A stretch of 64,000 nt of DNA from Caldilineaceae bacterium. Its GTDB lineage: Bacteria > Chloroflexota > Anaerolineae > Caldilineales > Caldilineaceae. The translations under genes and the position numbers were made by a program. The stretch lies in assembly GCA_022842065.1 (NCBI GenBank), contig JALHQH010000017.1:143105-207104 (forward strand), given 5' to 3'. Under the pieces are notes generated by a model. It did no database searches, was not told where the DNA came from, and worked only from the letters and a program-made list of their open reading frames with translations. The stretch's first letter is position 1, and each line of letters opens with the position of its first letter. This document shows, piece after piece, positions 51,059 to 60,984 of this stretch.

Positions 51059-52396
51059 CTATTCGCCATCCAGGATCGGGCCGACCGTCGCTTCGATATC
51101 GGCCAATGCCTGTTCGGCGGTCTTCTGACCGCTCATGACGGCTTGCGATTCTTGGACCATTGAGTTGGTCGCTTCACGCCAGCGGATGCTGATCTGCGTG
51201 CCGACGCCCCACCCTTGATCGAGCCAGGAGACCATCTCTTCGACAATCGGGTCGATATCAGGCAGGGAAGCAATGTTCTTCTTCAACGGCAGCAAGTCCA
51301 CGCCTTTTTGCACATAGTCCACCTGAATTTCATCGGTTGACAGATACTCCAACAACTTGAACGCGGCGTCTTTGTCCTTGGATTGCTCGGCCATAAACAT
51401 AAAACCGATGTTTGCCCAACTGGCATTGGTGCCATCGTCGGTCAGCTTGAGCATGGGAATCGTCGCCAATTCCAGATCCGCGGCCTCCTGGCGCCAGACC
51501 GCCTTGATGCTTGATGTTTCGGCCCAGGTCATGCCGATCTTGCCGCCCAAGTAAAGGCTGCGCGCTTGGTCATCGGTCGTGCCAACTGGTGTACCGGATT
51601 GGTCAGTCCAGATAATATCTTCGCACAATGCCTTGAGCGCTGCTATGCCCCCTTCGGTGTTGGCCGTCACACTGGTCAGATCATCGCTGAGCAATTTCGC
51701 ACCACCGGCCGCCAGCAACGGAATCATCACGACCCAGTTCGTTACTTGGGCCGGGGTGGCAATGCCATAAGTGCCGGCCGCTGTGTCGGTGAGCGCTTTT
51801 GCCGCCGCGCGGAACTCTTCCCAGTTGGTTGGCACGGCGACGCCCTTCTCGTTGAAGAGATTCATGTTGAGCACCCAGCCCTGCGCCACGCCCAAGAAGG
51901 GCGCGCCCCAGGTGCTACCTTTGTAGGTGGCCCCGGTCCACGCCGCTTCTTGATAATTCTCTTTCCACTCGCCGATCTTGTCGGTGATATCAGCAATCTG
52001 ATCCTGGCTTACATACTTGGGGTACCACTCATCGGGCAGGTAGAAGATATCGGGGGGGGAGCCACCAGCAAAGGCAGCGGTAAATTGCTCATCGACACTA
52101 CCCCACGGGATCACCTGGTGATCAACGGTGACACCGGCGTTAGCCGCCGTAAACTTTTCGAGCAACGTCTTCCAGAGATCCGCCTCTTTGTCGCTGTGCG
52201 GCGGCTTCCAGAAGAGCACTTGCGTATCAGCTGCAGCGGGGGCCGCTTCGCCCGCTGGGCCGGCGGCCGGTACTGCGGCCGGGCAGCCGGCCAAGGCAGT
52301 CATGCTTAGCGCAGCGGCCCCCAAGAGGGCCGTGCGCTGCAAAAACTGACGACGCGAGAGCTTAGCAAGCTCACTACCAGATAATTGCTGGAACAT
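51059..52396 (-). CDS. Sugar-binding lipoprotein with Tat-like signal
   Basis: A 445-residue extracellular binding protein. The N-terminus has SRRQFLQR (residues 14-21), a hydrophobic stretch and a lipobox LAGC (Cys38), so it is probably Tat-exported and lipidated. Mature features: VLFWKPPHSDKEADLWKTLL, FAGGSPPDIFYLPDEWYPKY, and GKIGMTWAETSS near the hinge. It supplies the permeases at 49836 and 48891. A strong AAGGAGA lies before ATG 52396. The ligand is unknown. Confidence 0.9.
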   Translation of the reverse strand: MFQQLSGSELAKLSRRQFLQRTALLGAAALSMTALAGCPAAVPAAGPAGEAAPAAADTQVLFWKPPHSDKEADLWKTLLEKFTAANAGVTVDHQVIPWGSVDEQFTAAFAGGSPPDIFYLPDEWYPKYVSQDQIADITDKIGEWKENYQEAAWTGATYKGSTWGAPFLGVAQGWVLNMNLFNEKGVAVPTNWEEFRAAAKALTDTAAGTYGIATPAQVTNWVVMIPLLAAGGAKLLSDDLTSVTANTEGGIAALKALCEDIIWTDQSGTPVGTTDDQARSLYLGGKIGMTWAETSSIKAVWRQEAADLELATIPMLKLTDDGTNASWANIGFMFMAEQSKDKDAAFKLLEYLSTDEIQVDYVQKGVDLLPLKKNIASLPDIDPIVEEMVSWLDQGWGVGTQISIRWREATNSMVQESQAVMSGQKTAEQALADIEATVGPILDGE

Positions 52397-52568
52397 GGAA
52401 GTCTCCTTGTATCGATTTGACTACGGCAAAAGATAAACAAATCCATGATAATCGGCAGAACAACTAAAGTCGATCAGCCGCGCCCATGGCTTCACACAAT
52501 GAGAATGGCACCACGATACTTCGCGCTGAAGGAGAAGCAGATGGTGGTGGAGGTCAAAGCTGGCCCTA

Positions 52569-52641
52569 TATACTTGGCTCTGTCATAATTTAGCATTTTT
52601 ACTCGTGTAGAAAATGTTAAATTATGACAACCGCTGGTATA
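52569..52641. mobile_element. 73-bp MITE-like palindromic element, copy 2 (inverted)
   Basis: It is the reverse complement of the element at 9458-9530 with two base differences, including the flanks TATACCAGCGGTTG and GAGCC-AGTATA. Here it lies between genes in the 526-base gap 52397-52922, which otherwise shows no recognised feature beyond the 5' region of the binding-protein gene. Confidence 0.85.
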
Positions 52642-52922
52642 AATGCAAACAATCGGGTCGTAAAAATTGGCGTCGAGGGAACGTTTGAAGCGCACCAAAC
52701 CCCATAAAATGCAGGAGCGATTTGGTATACCATACGATGACCGCCCTATTATAAATAGAAGCGCACGATTCGTCAACCACAATTTTTACTAGGAAACGTT
52801 GGGCGCTGTTGGGCAAAAGTATGCAGAGCCGGTATAATCATTAGTTGAGCATTGAAAATGATTAATGGTTAAAGCGTCCAACGCGACCATACGGCTAATC
52901 GACCACACGACAAAATAAATCA

Positions 52923-53828
52923 ATGACCAACCACCCAATCACCCAATCCATTCCCGCTGCCGACTATGCCTTAATTGGTGGTTCCGGCACCTGGGGTGCG
53001 CGTTTTCCAGAAGATCTCCAGCTTGACGGTGTTGAGCTGGTGCATGTTTACAAAGAAGGATTTGAAACCCCTTATGGGCGCAGCGCGCCCTTTAAATTGC
53101 TCAACATTGCGGGCAAACCGGTCTGGCGCGTGGCGATGCATGGCATGTGGCGCGATGACGGTAGCCGGCCCTATTCGCCCTGGATCGCAGCCAAACAGAC
53201 CAGTTGGGTGATGGAGCAAGCCGGCGTTAAGTGGGCGCTGGTTGAAGGCTCCGTTGGCGGCATCCAAAGCCCGACGCAAGCGGGCGCGCCCTTGCCGCCG
53301 TGGAGTGTGGTCATCTCCACCGACTTTATGTTGCTGTGGCGCCCCGAAGATCCCGATCCCTATCGCACCAGTCGGCCCGGTTCGGCGCGGCTTAATGACC
53401 CCTTTTGCCCGATTTTACGAGCAGCCCTCGTCAAGGCCGCGCGCAACGAACCCAAGTTTACCGTCTATGAACACGGGGTCTACATCACCACGCCGTGGTT
53501 GCGCTTTGAAACGGTCGCCGAAATTCGGGCGATGGCGCAAATGGGCGCGCATGTGGTCGGTCACACCCTGGGCCACGAAATGCCCCTCTGGCGGCGGCTA
53601 GGCATTCGGGTGGCGTCACTCAACATTGTCTCCAACCACGCCGAAGGCTACAGCGGCTGGAGTGGTGAATCCGCCGCATCGATGTCCGATTTTTACACCA
53701 CTTGCCCTCACCACGTTGGGCCGGTGATGGTTAATGCGATCAAAGAGATTATCGAAACGGGCGTCGAGCCACCGGCAGATCCCAGTCGCTTGCTGGGGTT
53801 GGGACAATTCCCGGTGCCGGGGGCATAA
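52923..53828 (+). CDS. Purine nucleoside phosphorylase family protein, MTA-phosphorylase-like
   Basis: A 301-residue protein of the PNP/UDP phosphorylase family: ALIGGSGTWGARF (phosphate loop), ETPYGRSAPF, WALVEGSVGGI, GVYITTPWLRFETVAEIRAM and GHEMPLWRRLGIRVASLNIV. The order matches 5'-methylthioadenosine phosphorylases, which split MTA to adenine and methylthioribose-1-phosphate. Unusual replacements (for example EGSVGGI and GHTLGHE where GMTGxPE is common) suggest a divergent substrate. No ribosome site is evident before ATG 52923. Confidence 0.8.
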   Translation: MTNHPITQSIPAADYALIGGSGTWGARFPEDLQLDGVELVHVYKEGFETPYGRSAPFKLLNIAGKPVWRVAMHGMWRDDGSRPYSPWIAAKQTSWVMEQAGVKWALVEGSVGGIQSPTQAGAPLPPWSVVISTDFMLLWRPEDPDPYRTSRPGSARLNDPFCPILRAALVKAARNEPKFTVYEHGVYITTPWLRFETVAEIRAMAQMGAHVVGHTLGHEMPLWRRLGIRVASLNIVSNHAEGYSGWSGESAASMSDFYTTCPHHVGPVMVNAIKEIIETGVEPPADPSRLLGLGQFPVPGA

Positions 53829-53887
53829 AACAACAATAGATTGTGGAAACAAAAGATGATGCGGTAGCATCGGTAAAGTGAATTCCT

Positions 53888-54652
53888 ATGGTACGAGCTC
53901 TGCTGACAGACTGTCGTTGGCCCGCGCTGCATGAACCGTATGCCACTGCGCTGCGTGAGGCGGTCACCTTTATCCTTGCGCGCTTTGCGGTGCAGGGGAT
54001 AATTGTGAGTGGTTCCATCATCAGTGGCAACGCCAATCCTAGCAGCGACTTGGATATCATGGTCCTGCATGCCAAACCGCAGCGCCAGCGACTGCAGCGC
54101 TTCTTCAATGGCGTACCGGCGGAGATCTTTGTGAACCCGCCCCAGTCGATCCGGGGCTATTTTCAGGAAGAACGCAAAAGTGGCCGGCCCCAAACCGCGC
54201 ACATGTGGGCAACGGGTTTTGTCTTGCTGGACGATGATCTGCTGGTCAATGTGTTGCGCCAGGAGGCGGCGGAATGGTTGCAGCAGCGCCCGGATCGCGC
54301 ACCGCCGGCACTCACCATTAATCGCTACTTTAATGCCGACGAATTTGAGAACGCCCTCGATATTACCGATACCGACCCGGCGATGGCGAGCCTGCTCATG
54401 CATCACGCCATCTTTAACATGATCGCCTATCGCTTTCGTGCTGCCAATCTCAACGTGCCACGCCACAAGGAAATATTGGCCAAGCTGAAAGCGCTTGACC
54501 CTGCCGCCGGTGAACTGTTACAACACTTTCTGCTCGAACCGAACCTTGCCCACAAATTTGCGTTGGGTATACAGGTCGCCCAAACGCTCAATGGCGCGAT
54601 CGGTTTCTTTGAATGGGAAACCGAATTGGAAACCGTTGCCGAAACATCATAA
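53888..54652 (+). CDS. Nucleotidyltransferase domain protein
   Basis: A 254-residue protein with a pol-beta-type nucleotidyltransferase domain: IIVSGSIISGNANPSSDLDIMVL carries the GS...SDLD metal site (about residues 38-60), and AEIFVNPP may supply the third acid. The C-terminal ~130 residues are helical (ADEFENALDITDTDPAMASL, LQHFLLEPNLAHKFALG). Related proteins modify aminoglycosides, tRNA or proteins. The substrate is unknown. Confidence 0.8.
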   Translation: MVRALLTDCRWPALHEPYATALREAVTFILARFAVQGIIVSGSIISGNANPSSDLDIMVLHAKPQRQRLQRFFNGVPAEIFVNPPQSIRGYFQEERKSGRPQTAHMWATGFVLLDDDLLVNVLRQEAAEWLQQRPDRAPPALTINRYFNADEFENALDITDTDPAMASLLMHHAIFNMIAYRFRAANLNVPRHKEILAKLKALDPAAGELLQHFLLEPNLAHKFALGIQVAQTLNGAIGFFEWETELETVAETS

Positions 54653-54657
54653 CGACG

Positions 54658-54725
54658 AAGGTGACCGTCACTGTCCGCAACGCCTGGGCTAGACGAAACA
54701 TTTTGCGGACAGTGACGGTCACCTT
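54658..54725. terminator. Inverted repeat with 23-bp perfect arms
   Basis: AAGGTGACCGTCACTGTCCG... (54658-54680) and complement (54703-54725). It starts five bases after one gene and ends 29 before the next; the left arm has its own GTGACCGTCAC sub-palindrome. Confidence 0.9.
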
Positions 54726-54754
54726 GGGCTCGCAGAATTCAAAAGGAAACGTTC

Positions 54755-55969
54755 ATGAGTACCACGCCCATCACCCCCGCCGAAATTTTCGAACGCGCCA
54801 AGGCGATTCACGAAGCGGTACGCGCCTGGCGGCGGGAAATCCATCGCCACCCTGAGCTGGCCTTTCAGGAACATCGCACTGCTGGCCTGGTTAACGCCAC
54901 GCTGATCGACCTGGGGATCAAAACCGATACCGAAGTTGCTAAAACGGGTGTGGTTGGCCACATCAAAGGCGGCAGTGGTCCGCTGGTTGGGTTGCGCGCC
55001 GATATGGATGCCCTGCCGATCCTGGAGATCAACGGCAGTGACTTTGACAGCACCAATCCCGGCGTGATGCACGCGTGTGGCCATGATTCACACACCGCGA
55101 TGCTGCTGGGTGCGGCGACCATCTTGCAGGGTTTTGCCGATGAAGGGCGTTTGCCCGGCAATGTGCGTCTCTTCTTCCAGCCCAGCGAAGAGAATCAGGA
55201 TGAGGAAGGCAAGTCGGGCGGACGACGCATGGTGGAAGAAGGGGTGGTCAATGGCGTTGATGCGCTCTTTGGCATTCACGTTGGGCCGGGGTTGCCGGTG
55301 GGCCACGTTTCCACCCGCTCCGGTCCCTTGTTGGCCGCCGCGGATCGTTTTGTGGTCAAAATTATCGGCTCCGGTGGGCATGGGGCGGCGCCGCATCAAA
55401 CGAATGACCCGATCCTGCTCGCCAGCTATGTGATCAGCGCGATTCATCACATTATGGGCCGGCGCATCGATCCGCTGGCCGCCGGGGTGATCACCATTGG
55501 GCGCATTCACGGCGGCACGGCGGACAATATCATCCCCGGCGCGGTGACCATGTCCGGCACGATCCGCAGCATGACTGAGGAAATTCGCACGCAATTACAC
55601 GAAGAGTTGCAGCGCGCCTGTGCCATTGTCGAAGGGCTTGGCGGCCGTTTTGAGTTAGAGGTTGTGCGCGGCTATCCGCCCACGGTCTGTGCACCAGCTG
55701 CAGTGGAGACGATGATGGCGGCGGCCAAAGCGATCTTCGGTGACGACAAAGTCCATGAAGCTGAGCCGATCATGGCGGCAGAGGATTTCAGCTACATGTT
55801 GCAACAGGCCCCGGGCTGTATGATCCAGTTGGGGGTCCACAACCCAGGGTGGGCAGAAAAAGTCTACCCCGTCCACCGCGCCGATTTTCGCATGGATGAG
55901 GACGCGCTGCCGGTGGGAGTGGCGGCCTTGGTGGCGTCGGCAGTGGGGTGGATGCAGGAGCGGGGGTAA
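54755..55969 (+). CDS. M20 family amidohydrolase (hippurate/IAA-amino acid hydrolase type)
   Basis: A 404-residue M20D-type peptidase: [42 protein letters not shown], the [18 protein letters not shown] metal region with a short insertion compared with the usual [19 protein letters not shown], and AAEDFSYML near the end. It hydrolyses N-acyl amino acids or similar amides. There is no signal peptide. Its stop codon forms the outer edge of an inverted repeat shared with convergent ureG. Confidence 0.9.
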   Translation: MSTTPITPAEIFERAKAIHEAVRAWRREIHRHPELAFQEHRTAGLVNATLIDLGIKTDTEVAKTGVVGHIKGGSGPLVGLRADMDALPILEINGSDFDSTNPGVMHACGHDSHTAMLLGAATILQGFADEGRLPGNVRLFFQPSEENQDEEGKSGGRRMVEEGVVNGVDALFGIHVGPGLPVGHVSTRSGPLLAAADRFVVKIIGSGGHGAAPHQTNDPILLASYVISAIHHIMGRRIDPLAAGVITIGRIHGGTADNIIPGAVTMSGTIRSMTEEIRTQLHEELQRACAIVEGLGGRFELEVVRGYPPTVCAPAAVETMMAAAKAIFGDDKVHEAEPIMAAEDFSYMLQQAPGCMIQLGVHNPGWAEKVYPVHRADFRMDEDALPVGVAALVASAVGWMQERG

Positions 55970-56139
55970 ATCACGTAGGGGCCGAGGGGGGCGGCAGACG
56001 ACAATGGAGCGCTGCCCCCTTAAGCAACCTACGCCACATCACCTGCCCGCCCAATTACAGACGGGCACGCAGTGCGGCGCAGCAAGTGCTGGGACCACAG
56101 GAAATGTTCTCCGCCGCACCGCATGCCCCTACGTGATTA
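55967..56139. repeat. Stop-to-stop inverted repeat with GTAGGGGC ends
   Basis: AATCACGTAGGGGC (from about 55969) and GCCCCTACGTGATT (to about 56138) are complementary arms bounding the whole convergent gap; each arm touches a stop codon (M20 TAA 55967-55969 and ureG TAA 56137-56139). The ~140-base interior has smaller CCGC-rich repeats. Confidence 0.8.
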
Positions 56140-56820
56140 ATGGTGATGTTCCGCCACGCCATCAAACGCCAGCCGCCCATCCCAGCGCAGGCTGCGGGCC
56201 GTGGCGGGTGTATCGACTAGGTTGGTGACCCAACTGATCACTTTGTCCAACCCCGTGCCATCTTTGAGATTGGTGAAGTGCCAGGGCAGGGTGGGGCGGA
56301 CGCGGTTGGTGTCCCGTTCCATCGAGTCAAGGGAAGCCCCCACATAGGGAGCCAAGTCGATCTTATTGATCAGCAGCAGATCAGAGCGAGTAATCCCAGG
56401 GCCACCTTTGCGGGGCATCTTGTCCCCGGCGGCGACATCGAGCACGTAAACCCAGGCATCAACCAGTTCGGGGCTAAAGGCCGCGGCAATATTATCCCCG
56501 CCACTCTCCACCAGTACCAGTTGCAACCCCGGCAGCGCTGCTTCCAGATCGGCAATCGCTTCGAGATTCATGGAAGCGTCATCGCGGATCGCGGTGTGCG
56601 GACAGCCACCGGTTTCGACGCCGCGCACGCGCACACTTTCGAGAATGCCCTGGCGCATGATAAATTCGGCATCCTCTTTGGTGTAAATATCGTTCGTGAC
56701 CACCGCCATGCTGTAGCGGCCCGATAGTTCACGGCTGAGGCAGTTGACCAGCGCCGTCTTGCCGCTGCCCACTGGACCGGCCACGCCAATCCGGATGGCA
56801 CGTTGGGTTAATGTTGTCAT
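56137..56820 (-). CDS. ureG: Urease accessory GTPase UreG
   Basis: A 227-residue SIMIBI GTPase. P-loop GPVGSGKT (15-22), the metal-site CPH motif in [16 protein letters not shown] (73-75), [14 protein letters not shown], and guanine-specificity NKIDLAP (152-158). UreG delivers nickel to urease with UreD, UreF and UreE. It is the last gene of a urea-transport operon, 17 bases after urtE. No urease structural or other accessory gene is in the window. The C-terminus ends HHH, which could bind metal. Confidence 0.94.
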   Translation of the reverse strand: MTTLTQRAIRIGVAGPVGSGKTALVNCLSRELSGRYSMAVVTNDIYTKEDAEFIMRQGILESVRVRGVETGGCPHTAIRDDASMNLEAIADLEAALPGLQLVLVESGGDNIAAAFSPELVDAWVYVLDVAAGDKMPRKGGPGITRSDLLLINKIDLAPYVGASLDSMERDTNRVRPTLPWHFTNLKDGTGLDKVISWVTNLVDTPATARSLRWDGRLAFDGVAEHHH

Positions 56821-56837
56821 GGAAATCCTTATACAAT

Positions 56838-57539
56838 CTACACCGACAGGTACTCTTTCGCCTGTCCCTCGTCAAAATTACCGGCGGCCCCTTCAAGTAC
56901 AATCGCGCCAGTCTCCATCATGTAGAAGTAGCTTCCCACACTGAGGGCGAAATCCAGAAATTGCTCGACCAACAAAATCGACATATTGCCCTGTTCGCGC
57001 AGGCGGTGGATCACATTTTCGATATCCATCATGATCGAGGGTTGAATGCCTTCGGTCGGTTCGTCAAGCAAGAGCAGTTTGGGCCGGCGCACGAGGACAC
57101 GGCCAAAGGCCAACTGCTGTTGTTGACCACCGCTCAAGGTGCCGGCGACCCGTTTGCGCATCTGTTTGATGACCGGGAAAATCTCATAGATCTCCTCAAT
57201 CGCCGCCAGATCAGGTTGGCGGGCATCGGTGGCTTCAAAGCCCATCAGGAGATTCTCATAGACGGTGAGATAAGGGAAAATGCCGCGGCCCTGTGGCACA
57301 TAACCAATGCCGGCGCGAGCGCGTTGACTGGTCGCCCAAGTGGTCATGTTGGCGTCATCAAAATGCATCTCCCCGCGGCGCAACTTGAGCAAGCCCATAA
57401 TACTCTTGAGCAGCGTCGTCTTGCCCACCCCATTGCGCCCCATCAGGCAGATCACCTGCCCATCCGGCACTTGGAGATTGATGCTATGTAAAATTTTGCT
57501 CTCGCCGTAATTCACGGCGGCGTTGGTAATGGCTAACAT
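56838..57539 (-). CDS. urtE: Urea ABC transporter ATP-binding protein UrtE
   Basis: A 233-residue branched-chain-type ATPase: Walker [15 protein letters not shown] (GRNGVGKT is typical of UrtE), Q-loop [11 protein letters not shown], signature [13 protein letters not shown], Walker [16 protein letters not shown] and H-loop [10 protein letters not shown]. With UrtD it powers urea uptake through UrtB-UrtC. A tandem 8-mer hairpin lies between urtD and this gene; ureG follows 17 bases on. Confidence 0.94.
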   Translation of the reverse strand: MLAITNAAVNYGESKILHSINLQVPDGQVICLMGRNGVGKTTLLKSIMGLLKLRRGEMHFDDANMTTWATSQRARAGIGYVPQGRGIFPYLTVYENLLMGFEATDARQPDLAAIEEIYEIFPVIKQMRKRVAGTLSGGQQQQLAFGRVLVRRPKLLLLDEPTEGIQPSIMMDIENVIHRLREQGNMSILLVEQFLDFALSVGSYFYMMETGAIVLEGAAGNFDEGQAKEYLSV

Positions 57540-57560
57540 GGTGGTTTCTTTCTAGGGTGG

Positions 57561-57644
57561 GTAAATCGGTAGAAAAATAAATCAGTAAATCGGTATATCA
57601 GTACGACAACACCGATATACCGATTTACCGATTTACGACTCTAC
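57561..57644. repeat. Tandem 8-mer hairpin, RGTAAATC family (locus 3)
   Basis: Left part 57561-57603 (GTAAATCGGT, AATCAGTAAATCGGTATATC) and right part 57611-57644 (ACCGATATACCGATTTACCG). It fills the urtD-urtE gap. Confidence 0.88.
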
Positions 57645-57648
57645 ATTC

Positions 57649-58467
57649 CTACCGCTCTCCTCGGCTGCGCCCGATATAGACTTCAATCACCTGGGGGTCG
57701 CTCTGCACTTGGGCAACGGGGCCTTCGGTGAGGAGGCTGCCAAGGTGGAGGACGGAGACGATGTTGGCGTAGTTGCGTACAAATTCCATATCATGTTCGA
57801 CGACGAGGACGGAGCAGCGTTTGGAGACTTCTTGGACGAGTTCGCCGGTGCGGTCCCGTTCACGGCGGGTCATGCCGGCAACTGGTTCGTCAAGCAGGAG
57901 TAATTTGGGCTCTTGCATGAGTAGCATGCCGATCTCCAGCCACTGCTTTTCGCCGTGGGAGAGAATGCCGGCACGGACATAGGCGCGCTCCCAGAGGCCG
58001 ACTAATTCGAGGACGCTGTTGATCTGCGCATCGGTCTCCGGCTCGGCTTTTTTGAAAAGTCCGAAGGTGCCTTCCTTAAAACCAGCCGCGGCCTCCAAGT
58101 TTTCATAAACCGTGAGTGGGTTGAAAACTGTCGGGGTTTGGAACTTGCGGCCAATGCCCTTACGCACCAATTCATGCTCGGAGGTGCGTAGGATGTTGAC
58201 CTTTTCATCAAAGACCACGGTCCCACGCTGCGGGCGGGTTTTGCCGGTCATGACATCGAGAAAGGTGGTCTTGCCAGCGCCATTCGGGCCGATCACAAAA
58301 CGAAGCTCGCCGCGCGTCATGGAAAAGTTGAGGTCATTCAGCGCTTTAAAGCCATCGAAGCTAACGGTTACGCCTTGGGCAGAAAGGATCTTACCAGCAT
58401 TTGTTTTGGGCAGATCATTGCGTTCAGCGACGGTATCGCTTGGGTGGGGTTGTAGGGCGACGGTCAT
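57649..58467 (-). CDS. urtD: Urea ABC transporter ATP-binding protein UrtD
   Basis: A 272-residue ATPase: [20 protein letters not shown], Walker [15 protein letters not shown]-loop [19 protein letters not shown], signature [14 protein letters not shown] ([13 protein letters not shown] is the UrtD form), Walker [13 protein letters not shown]-loop [10 protein letters not shown]. An N-terminal ~25-residue extension precedes the fold. Strong AAGGAGG lies before the ATG, which overlaps the urtC stop by four bases. Confidence 0.95.
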   Translation of the reverse strand: MTVALQPHPSDTVAERNDLPKTNAGKILSAQGVTVSFDGFKALNDLNFSMTRGELRFVIGPNGAGKTTFLDVMTGKTRPQRGTVVFDEKVNILRTSEHELVRKGIGRKFQTPTVFNPLTVYENLEAAAGFKEGTFGLFKKAEPETDAQINSVLELVGLWERAYVRAGILSHGEKQWLEIGMLLMQEPKLLLLDEPVAGMTRRERDRTGELVQEVSKRCSVLVVEHDMEFVRNYANIVSVLHLGSLLTEGPVAQVQSDPQVIEVYIGRSRGER

Positions 58468-59642
58468 TGGGTGCCTCCTTCACTACTGCCGGTGGTGGCA
58501 GTGCTCAAGGGCGTGCCGGGCAGCTTAGCGGGGGTCCGGTAGTAGGAGAGGCCATGTTCCGACATCTCCATCGGTTCGCCGGAAAGGCGAACCCGCAGGC
58601 GGTTAATCAGGTTGGTTACTGAACCGACAATCCCGGCCTTGAAGAAGATCACGCCGATGACAAAGATCGCACCAAAAAAGTATTGCCAGATCTCGGGGTA
58701 GGTTTCACTAAAGTAGCTGCGGGCATAACTCACCGCCAGCGCGCCGATGATGCCGCCCAGCAAGGTGCCACGCCCCCCAATCGCGACCCAAATCACCATT
58801 TCGATCGAGGGAACCACGCCCATATTAGAGGGCGAAATAATGCCAACCTGCGGGACATAGAGGATCCCCGCCAGCGCCGCAATCGCCGCCGAAGCCGCAA
58901 AGATCAGCGTCTTGATCATCACCGGGTTATAACCCAGAAAGCGCACACGGGCTTCGTTGGTGTTGAGCGCCACTAACATGCGGCCAAAACGCGAGTCGGT
59001 CATCCAAACCGTCAAAATATAGACCAGGGTCAGACAGACCACGGTGGCAAAATAGAAGCCATGTTGCATCTCTGGTGAGAGCAGTGATTTGCCAAAGAGT
59101 TGGGCGCTCCCCAAGTTGGTAATGCCATTCGTCCCACCGGTGTAAGCCTGTTGCCCGATAAACCAGATACTGGTCAGCAAGGTGAGTGCCTGCGTAATGA
59201 TCGAAAAATAGACGCCCTGCACCCGACTGCGGAAAATAAAGTAGCCCAGGATGGCGGCAACCAAGGCGGGAATGACCAAAGCGGCAATCACCGCAAAAAT
59301 CGGATTTTGAAAGGGTACCCAAAACCAGGGTAGGCTCTCCAGCCCACTCCAAAACATAAAGTCGGGCAGTTTCCCACCGGAGGATTGAAGCTTGAGATAC
59401 ATGGCAAAACCATAGGCCCCCAGCCCAAAGAAGAGGCCCTGGCCCAGACTCAACATGCCCGCATAACCCCAGATCAGATCCAGCCCCACCGCGATGATCG
59501 CATAGGTGAGAAACTTACCCAGTTGGCTGAGGCGAAAGTCAGAAAGGTATTGTGGTGCCAGCAGCAGCGCAGTCAGGAGTACAACAAAAGGGAGCCAGCG
59601 CAACAGGCCAATCCACGAAAAATTAGTACCAGGTTTGAACAT
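58464..59642 (-). CDS. urtC: Urea ABC transporter permease UrtC
   Basis: A LivM-type permease of 392 residues with about ten spans: [30 protein letters not shown] near the start, [57 protein letters not shown] and [17 protein letters not shown] at the end. It forms the channel with UrtB. ATG 59642 is preferred because AGAGG lies nine bases ahead; the ATG at 59651 is too close to that site. Confidence 0.93.
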   Translation of the reverse strand: MFKPGTNFSWIGLLRWLPFVVLLTALLLAPQYLSDFRLSQLGKFLTYAIIAVGLDLIWGYAGMLSLGQGLFFGLGAYGFAMYLKLQSSGGKLPDFMFWSGLESLPWFWVPFQNPIFAVIAALVIPALVAAILGYFIFRSRVQGVYFSIITQALTLLTSIWFIGQQAYTGGTNGITNLGSAQLFGKSLLSPEMQHGFYFATVVCLTLVYILTVWMTDSRFGRMLVALNTNEARVRFLGYNPVMIKTLIFAASAAIAALAGILYVPQVGIISPSNMGVVPSIEMVIWVAIGGRGTLLGGIIGALAVSYARSYFSETYPEIWQYFFGAIFVIGVIFFKAGIVGSVTNLINRLRVRLSGEPMEMSEHGLSYYRTPAKLPGTPLSTATTGSSEGGTQ

Positions 59643-59685
59643 CTTTTCCATCCTCTAAAAGTGCCGAGAAAAAGGGGAGGGTGCT

Positions 59686-59777
59686 AGGAAGACAAGATGA
59701 CCGGATGACAAGATGACACATTAGCAAGGGTTACTCGATAATTCATGTCATCCTGTCATCTTGTCTTCCGGTCATGC
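59686..59777. repeat. Tandem 8-mer hairpin (GACAAGAT word)
   Basis: Left arm 59686-59718 reads GACAAGAT, GACCGGAT, GACAAGAT, GACA in 8-nt steps; right arm 59746-59777 has the complements. It lies between urtB and urtC, with the same design as the RGTAAATC hairpins but a different word. Confidence 0.88.
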
Positions 59778-59783
59778 AAGTAA

Positions 59784-60680
59784 CTACCGTGTCTGCAGGG
59801 CGGCCAACCCTGACGGTTTCCACTGTAAGAAGGCAATAATCAACAGCAGCACGAGCACTTTACCCACGGTAGCACTGGTGCCTAGTTCGAGCACGGTGTT
59901 CAACACGCCGATGAGGACGGCGGCGAGAATCGTGCCGGGCAAACTGCCAACGCCGCCCAAAACGACGACCATGAAAGCATCCACAATGTAAAAAGTGCCG
60001 ACAGCCGGGCCGATTGAGCCAAGCTGGGTCAACGCAACGCCCGCGACCCCCGCCAGACCAGTGCCCAAGGCAAACGTGCTGGCATCCACCCAACGCGAGC
60101 GCACCCCCAGGCAGGAGGCCATCTCGCGGTTCTGCATTACCGCGCGCAGGCGGCGACCACTTACCGTGCGATAGAGGTAGAGGTAAACCGCAATCACGAC
60201 GAAGATCACCAGGGCAATAATAAAAACGCGCTTATAGGGCAATAACAGACCGGCCCCAATGTCAAAGCCACCCGATAACCAGGTTGGGCTGCTCACATTG
60301 ACATTTGGCGCCCCAAAGATACTCCGAGCCGCCTGTTGCAAAATCAGCCCGACACCCCAGGTCGCCAATAAAGTATCAAGGGGACGCCCGTACAGATGGC
60401 GAATCAGTGTGACTTCCATCAGTGCGCCGAGCAGGGCGGCAACCACAAAGGCGGCGGGCAGGGCCAACAAAAACCAGACGCCCAATTCCACGCCACCCAA
60501 CAGCCCCGCAAAGGTCTGTTGAAAAAGATAGGCCACATACGCGCCGATCATGATGAACTCGCCATGCGCCATGTTAATGACCCCCATCAGGCCAAAGGCG
60601 AAGGCCAGCCCCAGCGAGACCAGCAGCAGAATCGAGCCAAGGCTCAACCCGTTAAATGCCTGTAAAATAATTGCGTCCAT
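59784..60680 (-). CDS. urtB: Urea ABC transporter permease UrtB
   Basis: A 298-residue LivH-type permease with about eight spans: [31 protein letters not shown] is the family signature (residues 18-48), [42 protein letters not shown] and [20 protein letters not shown]. It is the short form, without the long N-terminal domain of proteobacterial UrtB. It pairs with UrtC. Confidence 0.93.
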   Translation of the reverse strand: MDAIILQAFNGLSLGSILLLVSLGLAFAFGLMGVINMAHGEFIMIGAYVAYLFQQTFAGLLGGVELGVWFLLALPAAFVVAALLGALMEVTLIRHLYGRPLDTLLATWGVGLILQQAARSIFGAPNVNVSSPTWLSGGFDIGAGLLLPYKRVFIIALVIFVVIAVYLYLYRTVSGRRLRAVMQNREMASCLGVRSRWVDASTFALGTGLAGVAGVALTQLGSIGPAVGTFYIVDAFMVVVLGGVGSLPGTILAAVLIGVLNTVLELGTSATVGKVLVLLLIIAFLQWKPSGLAALQTR

Positions 60681-60706
60681 AGGATTGGGTGCTTTTTGAA
60701 GGTTGA

Positions 60707-60806
60707 GTGGACAAGTAAATCAGTAAATCGGTCTATCAGTAAATCGGGTAGGTATACTTAGTCACCGATTTACCGATTTACTTGTCTACCGATGTACTGA
60801 TCTACC
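60707..60806. repeat. Tandem 8-mer hairpin, RGTAAATC family (locus 4)
   Basis: Left arm 60707-60748 (GACAAGTAAATCAGTAAATC...) and right arm 60763-60806. It lies between urtA and urtB with a further hairpin CTGATGC-GTTACA-GCATCAG at 60883-60902. Together they probably lower read-through or protect the urtA mRNA end. The rest of the 304-base gap shows nothing. Confidence 0.88.
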
Positions 60807-60882
60807 AATTTCCATTACATTGCCGAAATATAGATTCTCTGCTATGATCGCGGTGGGTGTGTTCGGTGCGTTAGCGTCCTAG

Positions 60883-60902
60883 CTGATGCGTTACAGCATC
60901 AG
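60883..60902 (-). terminator. Attenuating hairpin after urtA
   Basis: CTGATGC (60883-60889) and GCATCAG (60896-60902) with a six-base loop, 82 bases after the urtA stop. A partial terminator here would give more binding protein than permease, as is common for binding-protein-first operons. Confidence 0.5.
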
Positions 60903-60984
60903 GTGTGCCCAGGAACGATGGCGTCATTCGAATGCACCCACCACTGATCACCTAAGCATTCAGCTGGTGGCGTCGCGCCACAAA

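Noticed and set aside
54613..54855. 80-codon plus-strand frame across the inverted repeat before the M20 gene
   Set aside because: It overlaps two supported genes and the palindrome and has no family signature.
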